From NCBI GenBank assembly GCA_036265385.1, contig DATAPD010000033.1, positions 36,558-100,557 on the forward strand: a DNA stretch of 64,000 nt. Direction: 5' to 3'. The notes under the pieces were generated by a model. That model worked only from the letters and a program-made list of their open reading frames with translations, ran no database searches and had not been told where the DNA came from. Positions within the stretch are counted from its first letter, which is position 1; the number at the start of each line of letters is the position of its first letter. A program made the position numbers and the translations under genes. Below, piece after piece: positions 34,912 to 43,093 of this stretch. Source of the DNA: DATAPD01 sp036265385. Its GTDB lineage: Bacteria > Acidobacteriota > Terriglobia > Terriglobales > Acidobacteriaceae.

Positions 34912-37251
34912 CTATGGCGTTCCGTAAAGTTGCCGGTACACTTGCGCATTACGCATGATGGCCTGTACGTACTCACGCGTCTCAGTGAACGGAATGGACT
35001 CCACGAATTCAGGGACGTCCCGATACTTCGTTCCGCCAAGCCAATCATCCACACGATCGGAACCCGCATTGTAGGCGGCAAGTGCATACTCAAACTGACC
35101 GCCGAAACGATCGACCATCGATTTGAAGTAGTGAGTTCCAAGTTGCAGGTTCCGACTCGGAACGTAGAGTTCGCTGGGATTGAAGTGTTTTACCTTAAGG
35201 TCGCGCGCCACTGTCTTTCCAGTGGACGGCAACAACTGCATCAATCCGACGGCATTAGCCCGCGAAACGGCCCCGGGATTGAATTCCGATTCCTGCCGAA
35301 TGAGGGAGGCGACGAGAAATGGGTCGAGATCGTTCTCTACCGAATAACGCTTCAAGTCGCTCCAATATGGCTTAGGAAAAAGTGCTTCCCAATAGGAACG
35401 CGGTAACTCAGGCACATCCACTGCGAAGTAATTTGGAACGCTGCGTTTCATCAGTCCGAGAGCGCGATCGTAACGTCCCGTACTCTGATAAATCCGTGCC
35501 ATTTCAACGGGAACCCACGCACTGGTTTCTTCTTCCTGGCCTGCCGCTTGAACCTCACGCACGGCGAGGTCAGCCAAAGCGCCGTTGGCGAGCAGTTCCG
35601 CTTTTTGCACGCGGAAATTGTCTTGTGGAACTTGCGGTTCGTCAGGCTTCGGCGCACGAGGAAGAGGAGGAACACGATCGAGGAGCGCGTAGTGCACGGG
35701 TTCATCGGCTTTCACCTTTTTGACGCGGGTACGCGCGAGTTCGGCGTAATAATAGTTCCGAAAACGGTCCGATAGCTTCTGGTAAAAAGCTTGTGCCTTT
35801 CCAAGCTCGCCCTCTTCTTCGGCTAACCTGGCACGCCAGTACAACGCAGCCGGGATTTCGTTAGACATCGGATAAAGGGAGATCTGCTGTTCGAAGCCTT
35901 TTTTTGCTTCTTCCACTCGACCCTGACGCAACGAGAGCCATGCCGTCTTCCAATGTGCATACGAAGCACGGTTTCCGCTGGGGAATCGTTGCTCCAATTC
36001 GCGATATGCATCGATCGCGCGATCGTAATCTTTCTTTAGCAAAAGCCGATTTCCTGCGGAGAGTAGTGCCAATTCCAGCCAACTGCTTGTCGGAGCTGTT
36101 TGCCTCAATTGGTCAATTGTTTTCTGAAACCCTTCCTCATCGTCGGAAGAACGTGCAATCTCACTAAGCATGTAGAGACGCTGGGCTGCATCATCTCCAG
36201 TAACATCGGTGGCATTGACCAGAATGTCTTTAGCTTCTTTGCTTCCACCACTCTTCTGCAAGGCAGCGGCAAGATCTATTTCTAATCCAGGATGCTCGGC
36301 CGGCGGTACTGCAGTAAGTAACTCGCGATATTCTGCGGCTGCGTCAGCATATCGGCGACCTTTCATCAGCAGCTCAGCGCGTGTTTTACGTTCCGGCAAT
36401 GTAGCGGTGGCCACGCCGAGCTTGCGGAGTTCGCTCCCAGCCGCATCCGCTTCGAAACTGGTTGGCATCTTGTAATAGATTGCCTTGAATGCCGCAGTGG
36501 CTTTCGCAGGATTGTCCGCGGCTGCATAAGCGCGTCCCAAAGCCAATTCCAAGTCACTTCGGATTGGCTCTCTGGCAGGCTCGAGAGCCGTGATCGCATC
36601 GGCGTAACGCCCTTGCGCCACCAACGCGCTGCCATATACGACTGCGGCATCGCGTGCCATCAAAGAGTCTGGAAAACGTTTATTGAAGTCGGCTAGGGTG
36701 TTCACAGCGTCAGCATTGCGGCCTGACTGCTGAAGGGCATTTCCGAGGTAATAAATCACGTAATCAGTCAGATCGCCAGCGTTTTCCTTCGCACGTCCCA
36801 AGGGATCGATGGCGCTCGTATAGTCTCGGTCGAGCGTATAAGCGTAACCAAGGACGAGATAGGCCAGAGCTCCAGCATCTTCGGTGGCGTGTTTCTTCGC
36901 AAAAGACTGCACGCCTGCGTACGCCTCGGGCGTACGATCCTGGAGAAGCTGTTGCGCCATTGGTCGGAGAGTGCTCGAAGCGACAAATGCCTGCTTTATG
37001 CGTCGGACGCGACGTGCGGAAACTGGTTTCTTTCGTCGCTTCCTGGAACTTGTGCTCGATTTCTTCTTCGTGCTAGCTGATCGAGTGCTGGTGGATTTGC
37101 TCGAAGTCTTGCTTTTCGAGGAAGTAGACTTGGGCTGGCTTGAGGATGGCGGGGATGACGAAGATTGGGCGACCAGAACAGATTTTGGTTCGCCGATGGC
37201 AATGAGCATTGCCAGAAGTGTTGCAATTGCCGTCGCTGAACGCCCCACCAA
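34912..37251 (-). CDS. Soluble-type lytic transglycosylase with TPR superhelix
   Basis: The 779-residue protein has a signal segment, a low-complexity Ser/Thr/Lys-rich stretch (about 30-75) and a long TPR-like helical part (about 90-590). The C-terminal SLT catalytic domain (about 620-779) carries the catalytic Glu in RQESEFNPGAVSRANAVGLM and the following QLLPSTGK. The parts ALAAYNAGSDRVDDWL and EFVESIPFTETREYV complete the family signature. It cleaves the glycan strands of peptidoglycan to anhydro-muropeptides in the periplasm. The gene upstream ends 11 bases before it, so the two form an operon. Confidence 0.92.
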   Translation of the reverse strand: MVGRSATAIATLLAMLIAIGEPKSVLVAQSSSSPPSSSQPKSTSSKSKTSSKSTSTRSASTKKKSSTSSRKRRKKPVSARRVRRIKQAFVASSTLRPMAQQLLQDRTPEAYAGVQSFAKKHATEDAGALAYLVLGYAYTLDRDYTSAIDPLGRAKENAGDLTDYVIYYLGNALQQSGRNADAVNTLADFNKRFPDSLMARDAAVVYGSALVAQGRYADAITALEPAREPIRSDLELALGRAYAAADNPAKATAAFKAIYYKMPTSFEADAAGSELRKLGVATATLPERKTRAELLMKGRRYADAAAEYRELLTAVPPAEHPGLEIDLAAALQKSGGSKEAKDILVNATDVTGDDAAQRLYMLSEIARSSDDEEGFQKTIDQLRQTAPTSSWLELALLSAGNRLLLKKDYDRAIDAYRELEQRFPSGNRASYAHWKTAWLSLRQGRVEEAKKGFEQQISLYPMSNEIPAALYWRARLAEEEGELGKAQAFYQKLSDRFRNYYYAELARTRVKKVKADEPVHYALLDRVPPLPRAPKPDEPQVPQDNFRVQKAELLANGALADLAVREVQAAGQEEETSAWVPVEMARIYQSTGRYDRALGLMKRSVPNYFAVDVPELPRSYWEALFPKPYWSDLKRYSVENDLDPFLVASLIRQESEFNPGAVSRANAVGLMQLLPSTGKTVARDLKVKHFNPSELYVPSRNLQLGTHYFKSMVDRFGGQFEYALAAYNAGSDRVDDWLGGTKYRDVPEFVESIPFTETREYVQAIMRNAQVYRQLYGTP

Positions 37252-37262
37252 ACTGACCCTAC

Positions 37263-38414
37263 CTACCGCCTGAAATTGGCGCCCATCAGAGAAACGTCGT
37301 CTTCTGCAAGGCTGCGCACTACTTCGTTCGAAAAATAATTTCCGCTCGCTGCCGAAGAATTGCCATAACGCTTGTTGTAGGTCGCTCGACTCTTGTCAAT
37401 ATCCTCTTTCAGGCGGTCGTAAACGTCACGTGTCTTTCGACCCTCGCTTACTTTGGCCTGATTGTAGAGCTTAATCTCATCGACCAGCAGCTTGGCGAAT
37501 CGCTGGGCTTTGCGATGCGTTTCCTGATCTTCAGCACTCAGGCCATCGGGTGCAGCCTCCACGGCGGCCGGAACCGGAGATTCAACGACCGCGACGTCCT
37601 CGGAAATCTCGGCTGCCGTAGCAGTGTGCGACGCAGATTCCTCTACGTGCACAGGTGCGTGCGCATTCGCGTGAATCGGGCTGTGACCAGCAAACGGATC
37701 GTTAAAGCTCTGTACCGTCTGCGTGGGAACTGATGCCGCACTCGCCGGGGCAGCGGCGGCCCGCTCAGTCATTTCAGGCGAGCCCTCTCGAGCAGACTGC
37801 TTGCGCAATGAAATCACTTCCAGCCAGGAGCTGGTTGAGACTACTAAGAGTTCCAGTGCATGACTATCGAGGCGGCCTTCTCTGCCGCCATCTGCATAAA
37901 CGAGCGCTGCCACCTTGTCTTTCAACATGAGAGGCATCATCGCGATCTCTGGATTGGAGGGGTTGCCGAATTTTTGCAAAAACCGGCCATCCATATCGGC
38001 GACCGATCCGGCGACCGCCGCGCGTTCCATCAGCGATTGCGACACGAGGTTCGCGCTTAGATCTAGTACGAACTCTTTTACAGAGTCACCCTCGCTAAAG
38101 CCGCGTCCTTGCCACCCAGTTGCGATTCCTCCCTTGACCACGAATAGCGCAACCCGGCCGCAATATCGCGAGCATCCATCAAGCAAACCCCGCAGTATTT
38201 CCTTTTGGCTACCGCCGGCGTGTATTTCCGATATTGCACGCAGTAGTTCAGCAGGCTTGGCGCTGTGATCACTGCTGCCGCTGGCCTGGAGCTCAGGTTG
38301 CAGCTCCGCCATCACGCGCTGTACGAGGTCCTCGCGCAAGCGGGGAATATGCGTTTCCAGTACTTGCTGAACAACGCGCTCGACGATCTGTTCTATCCAA
38401 GTTCGCTCGGCCAT
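37263..38414 (-). CDS. GAF-like domain protein
   Basis: The 383-residue cytosolic protein opens with an amphipathic helix (WIEQIVERVVQQVLETHIPR). A GAF-like domain follows (about 65-210): LLRAISEIHAGGSQKEILRG, VALFVVKGGIATGWQGRG, then MMPLMLKDKVAALVYADG. A Pro/Ala/His-rich linker joins it to a C-terminal helical part (ETHRKAQRFAKLLVDEIKLY). The C-terminal region resembles segments seen in acidobacterial proteins of unknown role. No output domain is visible. It lies directly upstream of the lytic transglycosylase in one operon, which hints at a cell-envelope or division link. The start is MAERTW at 38414; an ATG 9 bases upstream is possible. Confidence 0.7.
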   Translation of the reverse strand: MAERTWIEQIVERVVQQVLETHIPRLREDLVQRVMAELQPELQASGSSDHSAKPAELLRAISEIHAGGSQKEILRGLLDGCSRYCGRVALFVVKGGIATGWQGRGFSEGDSVKEFVLDLSANLVSQSLMERAAVAGSVADMDGRFLQKFGNPSNPEIAMMPLMLKDKVAALVYADGGREGRLDSHALELLVVSTSSWLEVISLRKQSAREGSPEMTERAAAAPASAASVPTQTVQSFNDPFAGHSPIHANAHAPVHVEESASHTATAAEISEDVAVVESPVPAAVEAAPDGLSAEDQETHRKAQRFAKLLVDEIKLYNQAKVSEGRKTRDVYDRLKEDIDKSRATYNKRYGNSSAASGNYFSNEVVRSLAEDDVSLMGANFRR

Positions 38415-38676
38415 GCCGATCAATTGCCCTTCAACACTGCGAAAACAGCTTCCTTTTAAAGGCTAACTCTAAATTATAGGGCACGCTTTCCATTCCGCTG
38501 GAGACCGAAAGTACGTGTCTACCAGTGCTTTAGCCCGTATTTCCTCTTCAGGGGACTCTATCGCATCTGCTTGGCAAACAGCCACGTCAAAACACTCGGC
38601 AAAATGTCTGGTTACCAAGTAAAATAACAGTCGCTTCTGAGACGTTGGGCCTGAAAATATCTGCATCGGACAAGTG

Positions 38677-39306
38677 ATGGGTGCCATCCAACCAAAAGTA
38701 GGAGAGCCTATTTCTGAGGAAATGGCTCTGGTAATAGCCGCGAAAGGCGGGGATGTTTCTGCCTTCGAAGCGTTAGTCAAGAAATACGATCGGAATGTCT
38801 TCCGGATCGCGAACCACATTACGCATAACCGCGAAGACGCGGAAGATGTGGTGCAAGATGCGTTCCTCAAGGCTTACGAGAATCTGGAACAGTTCCAGGG
38901 ACAGTCGAAGTTTTATACCTGGTTGGTTCGCATTGCCGTCAACGAAGCGTTAATGAAGCTTCGAAAACGGCGCCCCGAGCGGATGGTTTCGCTCGATGAA
39001 GATGTAAAAACCGAAGAAGACTCGCTCCCGCGAGAAGTCGCGGACTGGAGTCCCAACCCAGAGCAGCAGTATACGCAGGCGGAGTTGAGGGACATCCTGA
39101 CGCGCACCATCCAGGGCTTGCCCCCGGGATTCCGGACGGTGTTTGTACTGCGTGACGTGGAGGGACTCTCGACCGAGGAAACGGCGGAGGCGCTGGACCT
39201 CAGTATTCCTGCCGTGAAGTCGCGTCTTTTACGAGCTCGCCTTCAGTTGCGAGACCGTCTGAGTCGTTACTTTCAGAAACGTGAGAGCGGAGATGGACAA
39301 AAGTGA
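38677..39306 (+). CDS. ECF-type RNA polymerase sigma factor
   Basis: The ~209-residue sigma-70 family protein has region 2 (about 33-100: FEALVKKYDRNVFRIANHIT, DAEDVVQDAFLKAYENL) and region 4 (about 145-200: FVLRDVEGLSTEETAEALDL, then VKSRLLRARLQLRDRL). The group is RpoE/SigW-like. The next gene, overlapping by GTGA, encodes a small zinc-binding anti-sigma candidate, which is the normal arrangement. ATG 38677 is chosen; a GTG one codon upstream is possible. The ribosome site is weak. Predicted role: response to envelope or redox stress. Confidence 0.93.
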   Translation: MGAIQPKVGEPISEEMALVIAAKGGDVSAFEALVKKYDRNVFRIANHITHNREDAEDVVQDAFLKAYENLEQFQGQSKFYTWLVRIAVNEALMKLRKRRPERMVSLDEDVKTEEDSLPREVADWSPNPEQQYTQAELRDILTRTIQGLPPGFRTVFVLRDVEGLSTEETAEALDLSIPAVKSRLLRARLQLRDRLSRYFQKRESGDGQK

Positions 39307-39560
39307 AGTGTTCTGAGTTTCTACAAGAATTAACTGGCTACCTGGATGGGGTCTTGGACGAACGCACCAAGGCCGAATTGGAAGATCATCTAGCCTGGTG
39401 CCATAACTGCTACGTCGTCTGCGACACCACCAAGAAAACCATTGAGATCTATCGAGATCAGCAACTCTACGAACTGCCTGACGATCTGCGTGGGCGTCTT
39501 CGATCTGCGATCATGAGCAAGTGTCAGCAGAAGAAGAAACATGGTCCCCAAAGCGTGTAG
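39303..39560 (+). CDS. Zinc-binding anti-sigma factor (ZAS type)
   Basis: The 85-residue protein starts at GTG inside the last codons of the sigma gene. It has the ZAS/zf-HC2 motif His-x3-Cys-x2-Cys in DHLAWCHNCYVVC, with a Cys at residue 3 and the helix LQELTGYLDGVLDERTKAEL before it. No transmembrane segment is present, so it is a cytosolic anti-sigma factor, which often responds to thiol oxidation or zinc. Translation is coupled to the sigma factor, so equal amounts are expected. Confidence 0.88.
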   Translation: MKCSEFLQELTGYLDGVLDERTKAELEDHLAWCHNCYVVCDTTKKTIEIYRDQQLYELPDDLRGRLRSAIMSKCQQKKKHGPQSV

Positions 39561-39766
39561 CCGGCACGGCGACCGATCCGAGATTGTCCGCAGTTGCGCA
39601 CATGTATTTTCTACCGGCTTTCCTTCCAAGTCCTTGGCAGTCCTCTTCTTCATACCTGTGAACCTTTTCCTACAAAGTTGAATCCAACTAATTGAAACGG
39701 TGAGCAGCCGGAGTTCACTACTCATGGTTGCGCAAGGATAGAGTCGTTCGGGGAAGGGTAGGTCAC

Positions 39767-40000
39767 ATGTTTTCCAAGGTGATGGATGCGCTCTTCGGTT
39801 GCTGGCATCGTCGATACAGTTTTCCGATTACAGTTCGCGCGGGGTCGCGTCGCGAGGCCACTCGGCCCACTGGAACTTACGTCGTTTGCCTGGATTGCGG
39901 AAAGGAACTTCCGTACAACTGGCAGGAGATGAAAGTCGTTTCGCCAGGTGAGGCGTCGACCGCACGAGTAAGCGCACTTGCGACCAAACAAGCCGCCTGA
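39767..40000 (+). CDS. Small cysteine-containing protein
   Basis: The 77-residue protein starts MFSKVMDALFGCWHRRYSFP and has the motif YVVCLDCGKELPYNW. The CW-H and C-x2-C residues could bind zinc. ATG 39767 is preferred; an upstream in-frame ATG (39728) adds residues without support. It follows the sigma/anti-sigma pair after 206 bases and ends before a clear terminator. I recall similar small proteins in Acidobacteriota but know no function. Confidence 0.65.
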   Translation: MFSKVMDALFGCWHRRYSFPITVRAGSRREATRPTGTYVVCLDCGKELPYNWQEMKVVSPGEASTARVSALATKQAA

Positions 40001-40060
40001 AGGGTTTTCGGATCCGACTCAACCAGGTTTGAGATCCATAGCCCTCCCCAATACTGAGAA

Positions 40061-40085
40061 GCCGCGATAATCGTCGCGGCTTTTT
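40061..40085 (+). terminator. Rho-independent terminator
   Basis: GCCGCGA and TCGCGGC form a 7-bp stem with a 6-base loop, directly followed by TTTTT (40081-40085). It ends the transcript of the small cysteine protein gene. Confidence 0.88.
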
Positions 40086-40166
40086 CGTTGTCTTTTAGTT
40101 CAGTATCCCCCGCAGCAACTAACCAGTCTGGCTCGGTTTCGTCTATCCCAAACGGGAGGCGCCCTC

Positions 40167-41171
40167 ATGGTCTGCAGATTCCTGGTTATCCTTGCGCTCT
40201 GTATGTCCGTTGCGGCTCAAACTGCCAAGCGGGAAATCTTTAAAAATGCCGATGTGCAATATGATTTTGTTACGAACTCTCGTGGAGAAGAACTTCGTAC
40301 GTATATCACGCGCCCAAAGAATTCAACGGGCAAGGTCCCGGTCGTGTTTTTTGTCGGGTGGCTCTCTTGCGACTCAATGGAATATCCGAACGGAGAGACC
40401 GACGGCTTCGGTACATTCCTGCGACGCGTAATCGATCAGTCCGGATATGCGACGGTACGCATGGACAAACCCGGCATTGGAGAGAGTCAGGGAAAATGCG
40501 AGGCTGCCGACTTCAATAGCGAAATCTCTGGGTGGCAAGCTGCGTTCGATTCGATGGCCAAATACGACTTCATGGATCGGGAGCGAGTCTTTGTGGTGGG
40601 ACTCTCGAATGGCGGGGGGTTTTCTCCAATCGTTTCCCGCGATCATCCCGTTCGAGGGTTCATTTCGGCTGGCTCATGGGGGCGGTCGTGGTATGAGCAC
40701 ATGCTCGAGTTGGAACGTCTCACGTTAACTCAGGCAGGCAAGTCGCCTGCCGACGTCAACAGCGCGATGAAGGCTCTTACCGAGTTTTACTATTTGTATC
40801 TCATCAAAGGGCTGACGCCAGGCGAAGTACTTGCACAACATCCGGAATGGAAATCTTTATGGACAGACTCGCCGGATGGACAATATGGGCGGCCCGCAGC
40901 CTTTTATCAACAGTTGCAGGCGCTTAATCTTGGTGAAGCGTGGCAGAAAATCAACGCGCCTGTGCTCGTTATTCGCGGCTCAGCAGACAATGTTATGTCC
41001 CGCGCGGATGCGGAAGCGATTACGCAAATCGTAAACCAGGTCCATCCCGGTCGAGCCCGCTACCTCCAAATAGAAGGCATGACGCACGGGTTGACGGTGG
41101 GTAGGAAATTCCATGACCCCATCGTTCCAACAGTTCTGGAATGGATGAAGCAACAACTAGCCGCGAACTGA
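40167..41171 (+). CDS. Exported alpha/beta hydrolase
   Basis: The 334-residue protein has a signal peptide (MVCRFLVILALCMSVAAQ) and an alpha/beta hydrolase fold. The nucleophile elbow is VVGLSNGGGF, the acid probably Asp in VIRGSADNVMSRADA, and the His in IEGMTHGLTVG. The strand VPVVFFVGWLSC carries the oxyanion region. It probably hydrolyses an ester or peptide outside the inner membrane. GGGAGG lies 12 bases upstream of the ATG. The gene is convergent with the DUF885 gene; the two stops are 26 bases apart. Confidence 0.85.
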   Translation: MVCRFLVILALCMSVAAQTAKREIFKNADVQYDFVTNSRGEELRTYITRPKNSTGKVPVVFFVGWLSCDSMEYPNGETDGFGTFLRRVIDQSGYATVRMDKPGIGESQGKCEAADFNSEISGWQAAFDSMAKYDFMDRERVFVVGLSNGGGFSPIVSRDHPVRGFISAGSWGRSWYEHMLELERLTLTQAGKSPADVNSAMKALTEFYYLYLIKGLTPGEVLAQHPEWKSLWTDSPDGQYGRPAAFYQQLQALNLGEAWQKINAPVLVIRGSADNVMSRADAEAITQIVNQVHPGRARYLQIEGMTHGLTVGRKFHDPIVPTVLEWMKQQLAAN

Positions 41172-41196
41172 GTGTGGTTAAAAAATTTCGAAACTC

Positions 41197-43002
41197 TCAA
41201 TTAGCCCCGGCTGCCGCTTGCATCTTGCTATACGTCCAGGCATCAACTTGCTTTTCAAGAACAGTTAAAGGCAGGGCGCTATTCAGCAAAAGAGCATCGT
41301 GGAATTCGCGGATGTTGAAGCTTGCACCTAGCTGTTTCTCAGCTCGTGCCCGCAACTCCTTGATCTTCAATTCTCCGATCTTGTAAGCGAGAGCTTGCCC
41401 CGGCCAGGAAATGTACCGATCGACTTCGCTGGTCGCGTTGTATTCAGTGGTAGCAACGTTCTCCATGAAGTACTCGATCGCTTGCTTTCGCGTCCAGTGT
41501 TTATAGTGCATGCCGGTGTCGACAACCAATCGAACCGCTCGCCACATTTCATTGCTCAAGCGACCAAACTTCACGTATGGATCGTCGTACAAGCCCAGCT
41601 CATCGCCGAGCGATTCGCAGTACAAAGCCCAGCCTTCCTGATAGGCACTGTAACCACCATAGCGGCGAAACTTGGGGAGATCTTTCAATTCGATAGCGAT
41701 TCCACCTTGAAATGTGTGGCCTGGAACGGCCTCATGCAGGATGAGAGAGGTTATTTCATATTCTGGGCGTGTCTCCGGCTTGTAGGTATTCATATAGAAA
41801 AAACCGGGGCGCGATCCGTCCGGCGCGGCGCCGCTTGCATACGCCGACGGCATGTTCATAGCAATTTCTCGTGGTACCGGCATCACACCGTACGGTAAAC
41901 GAGGAAAAGTCTGAAACAGTTTTACGAGTAGCGGGTCGATCTTTTTTGCTTCTGCTCTCGTGTATTCGAGAAGCTCGTTCTCATTCTTGGCGTAAAACTT
42001 CGGATCGTTACGCAGAAACTGAAAGAACTCCGGCATGCCTCCCTTGAAGCCAGCCTGTTCTTTCGTTTTTTCCATTTCGCCACGAATACGTTTCACCTCC
42101 ACTAATCCGGTCTGATGGATCTGTTCGGGCGTGAATGTGGTTGTGGTCATTGAGCGTGCGAGATATGCGTAAGTGGTGTCGCCATTGGGCACCTGCCATG
42201 CACCAACCTGCTCAAAGGAGGCCGGCACATAATCAGTTTTCAAGAATTCGCGGAACCGCTTGAATGCTGGGAGGACGTCTGCGCGGATTGCTGCTTGACC
42301 GGCTTCGGTTAACCGCTTTTTATCATTTTCAGAAAATCCGTTTGGCATTTTTGAGAAAGGTTTATAAAAACCGTGCTTGGTTGGCTCATCCCAGTTCATC
42401 TCCGCCAGTTGTGCAAGAATCTTCTCACCAATGATCTTTGGGAGAACAATGTGCTGTTGCATCCCTTCCCGCATGAGAGCGATGTTCTGGTCCATGTAAG
42501 CCGGGAAGTTGTGCATGCGGCCGATCCAATCTTCGTAGTCTTTCACCGTTTCGAATCGCAGTGAATTGACCAACCCCTCGACCGTTTGGATTCCGCTGAA
42601 TGTATTGGTCCTCACGAGGTACCACCTATACTGCTCTCCCTCGATGTAATCAGTTAGGTTGTATTCAAAAACGTCATAGCTGATCTGGTCTGAGCCTGAG
42701 AGTCTTACGCGCTCAATGGCATGGAGCTGCTTCAAAGAGTCGCGAGCATGAGCAAATTGCTCACGCAACGATTCGAGACGCACATCAGGCCATTTGTCAT
42801 TCCATCGTCGGTCTCCCAGCAATGATGCGCGCACCGGGTTGTGCTCCATCTGATAATCCCAGTCCCGGTCGAACAGCTGATGGAGTTGGGTGGCGGCCGG
42901 ATTGTGCTCGGAATTGTTATTGACGGAAGCTTGTGCGGATGCAGCGGCAGCGAAGGCAAACAAAAAGAGCGGCGCTAAGAAGAAAGACCGTGAACCTTGC
43001 AT
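41197..43002 (-). CDS. DUF885 family exported peptidase-like protein
   Basis: The 601-residue protein has a signal peptide (FFLAPLFLFAFAAAASAQ). The DUF885 body contains the zinc-binding-like motif LILHEAVPGHTFQ, preceded by RPGFFYMNTYKP and followed by EGWALYCESLGDELGLYDDP. These motifs are those of the DUF885 group, regarded as metallocarboxypeptidase-like. It should act in the periplasm on peptides; the substrate is unknown. The gene is monocistronic, with the metH stop 90 bases upstream. Confidence 0.9.
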   Translation of the reverse strand: MQGSRSFFLAPLFLFAFAAAASAQASVNNNSEHNPAATQLHQLFDRDWDYQMEHNPVRASLLGDRRWNDKWPDVRLESLREQFAHARDSLKQLHAIERVRLSGSDQISYDVFEYNLTDYIEGEQYRWYLVRTNTFSGIQTVEGLVNSLRFETVKDYEDWIGRMHNFPAYMDQNIALMREGMQQHIVLPKIIGEKILAQLAEMNWDEPTKHGFYKPFSKMPNGFSENDKKRLTEAGQAAIRADVLPAFKRFREFLKTDYVPASFEQVGAWQVPNGDTTYAYLARSMTTTTFTPEQIHQTGLVEVKRIRGEMEKTKEQAGFKGGMPEFFQFLRNDPKFYAKNENELLEYTRAEAKKIDPLLVKLFQTFPRLPYGVMPVPREIAMNMPSAYASGAAPDGSRPGFFYMNTYKPETRPEYEITSLILHEAVPGHTFQGGIAIELKDLPKFRRYGGYSAYQEGWALYCESLGDELGLYDDPYVKFGRLSNEMWRAVRLVVDTGMHYKHWTRKQAIEYFMENVATTEYNATSEVDRYISWPGQALAYKIGELKIKELRARAEKQLGASFNIREFHDALLLNSALPLTVLEKQVDAWTYSKMQAAAGAN

Positions 43003-43093
43003 TTAGATGTCCTTGGGAGAATCTAGAGCTGAGTGCAGATTGTAGACGATCGAGCTAAATGGCAGTGAGCGAGAGATCCCGGCCGTCTAGAAC

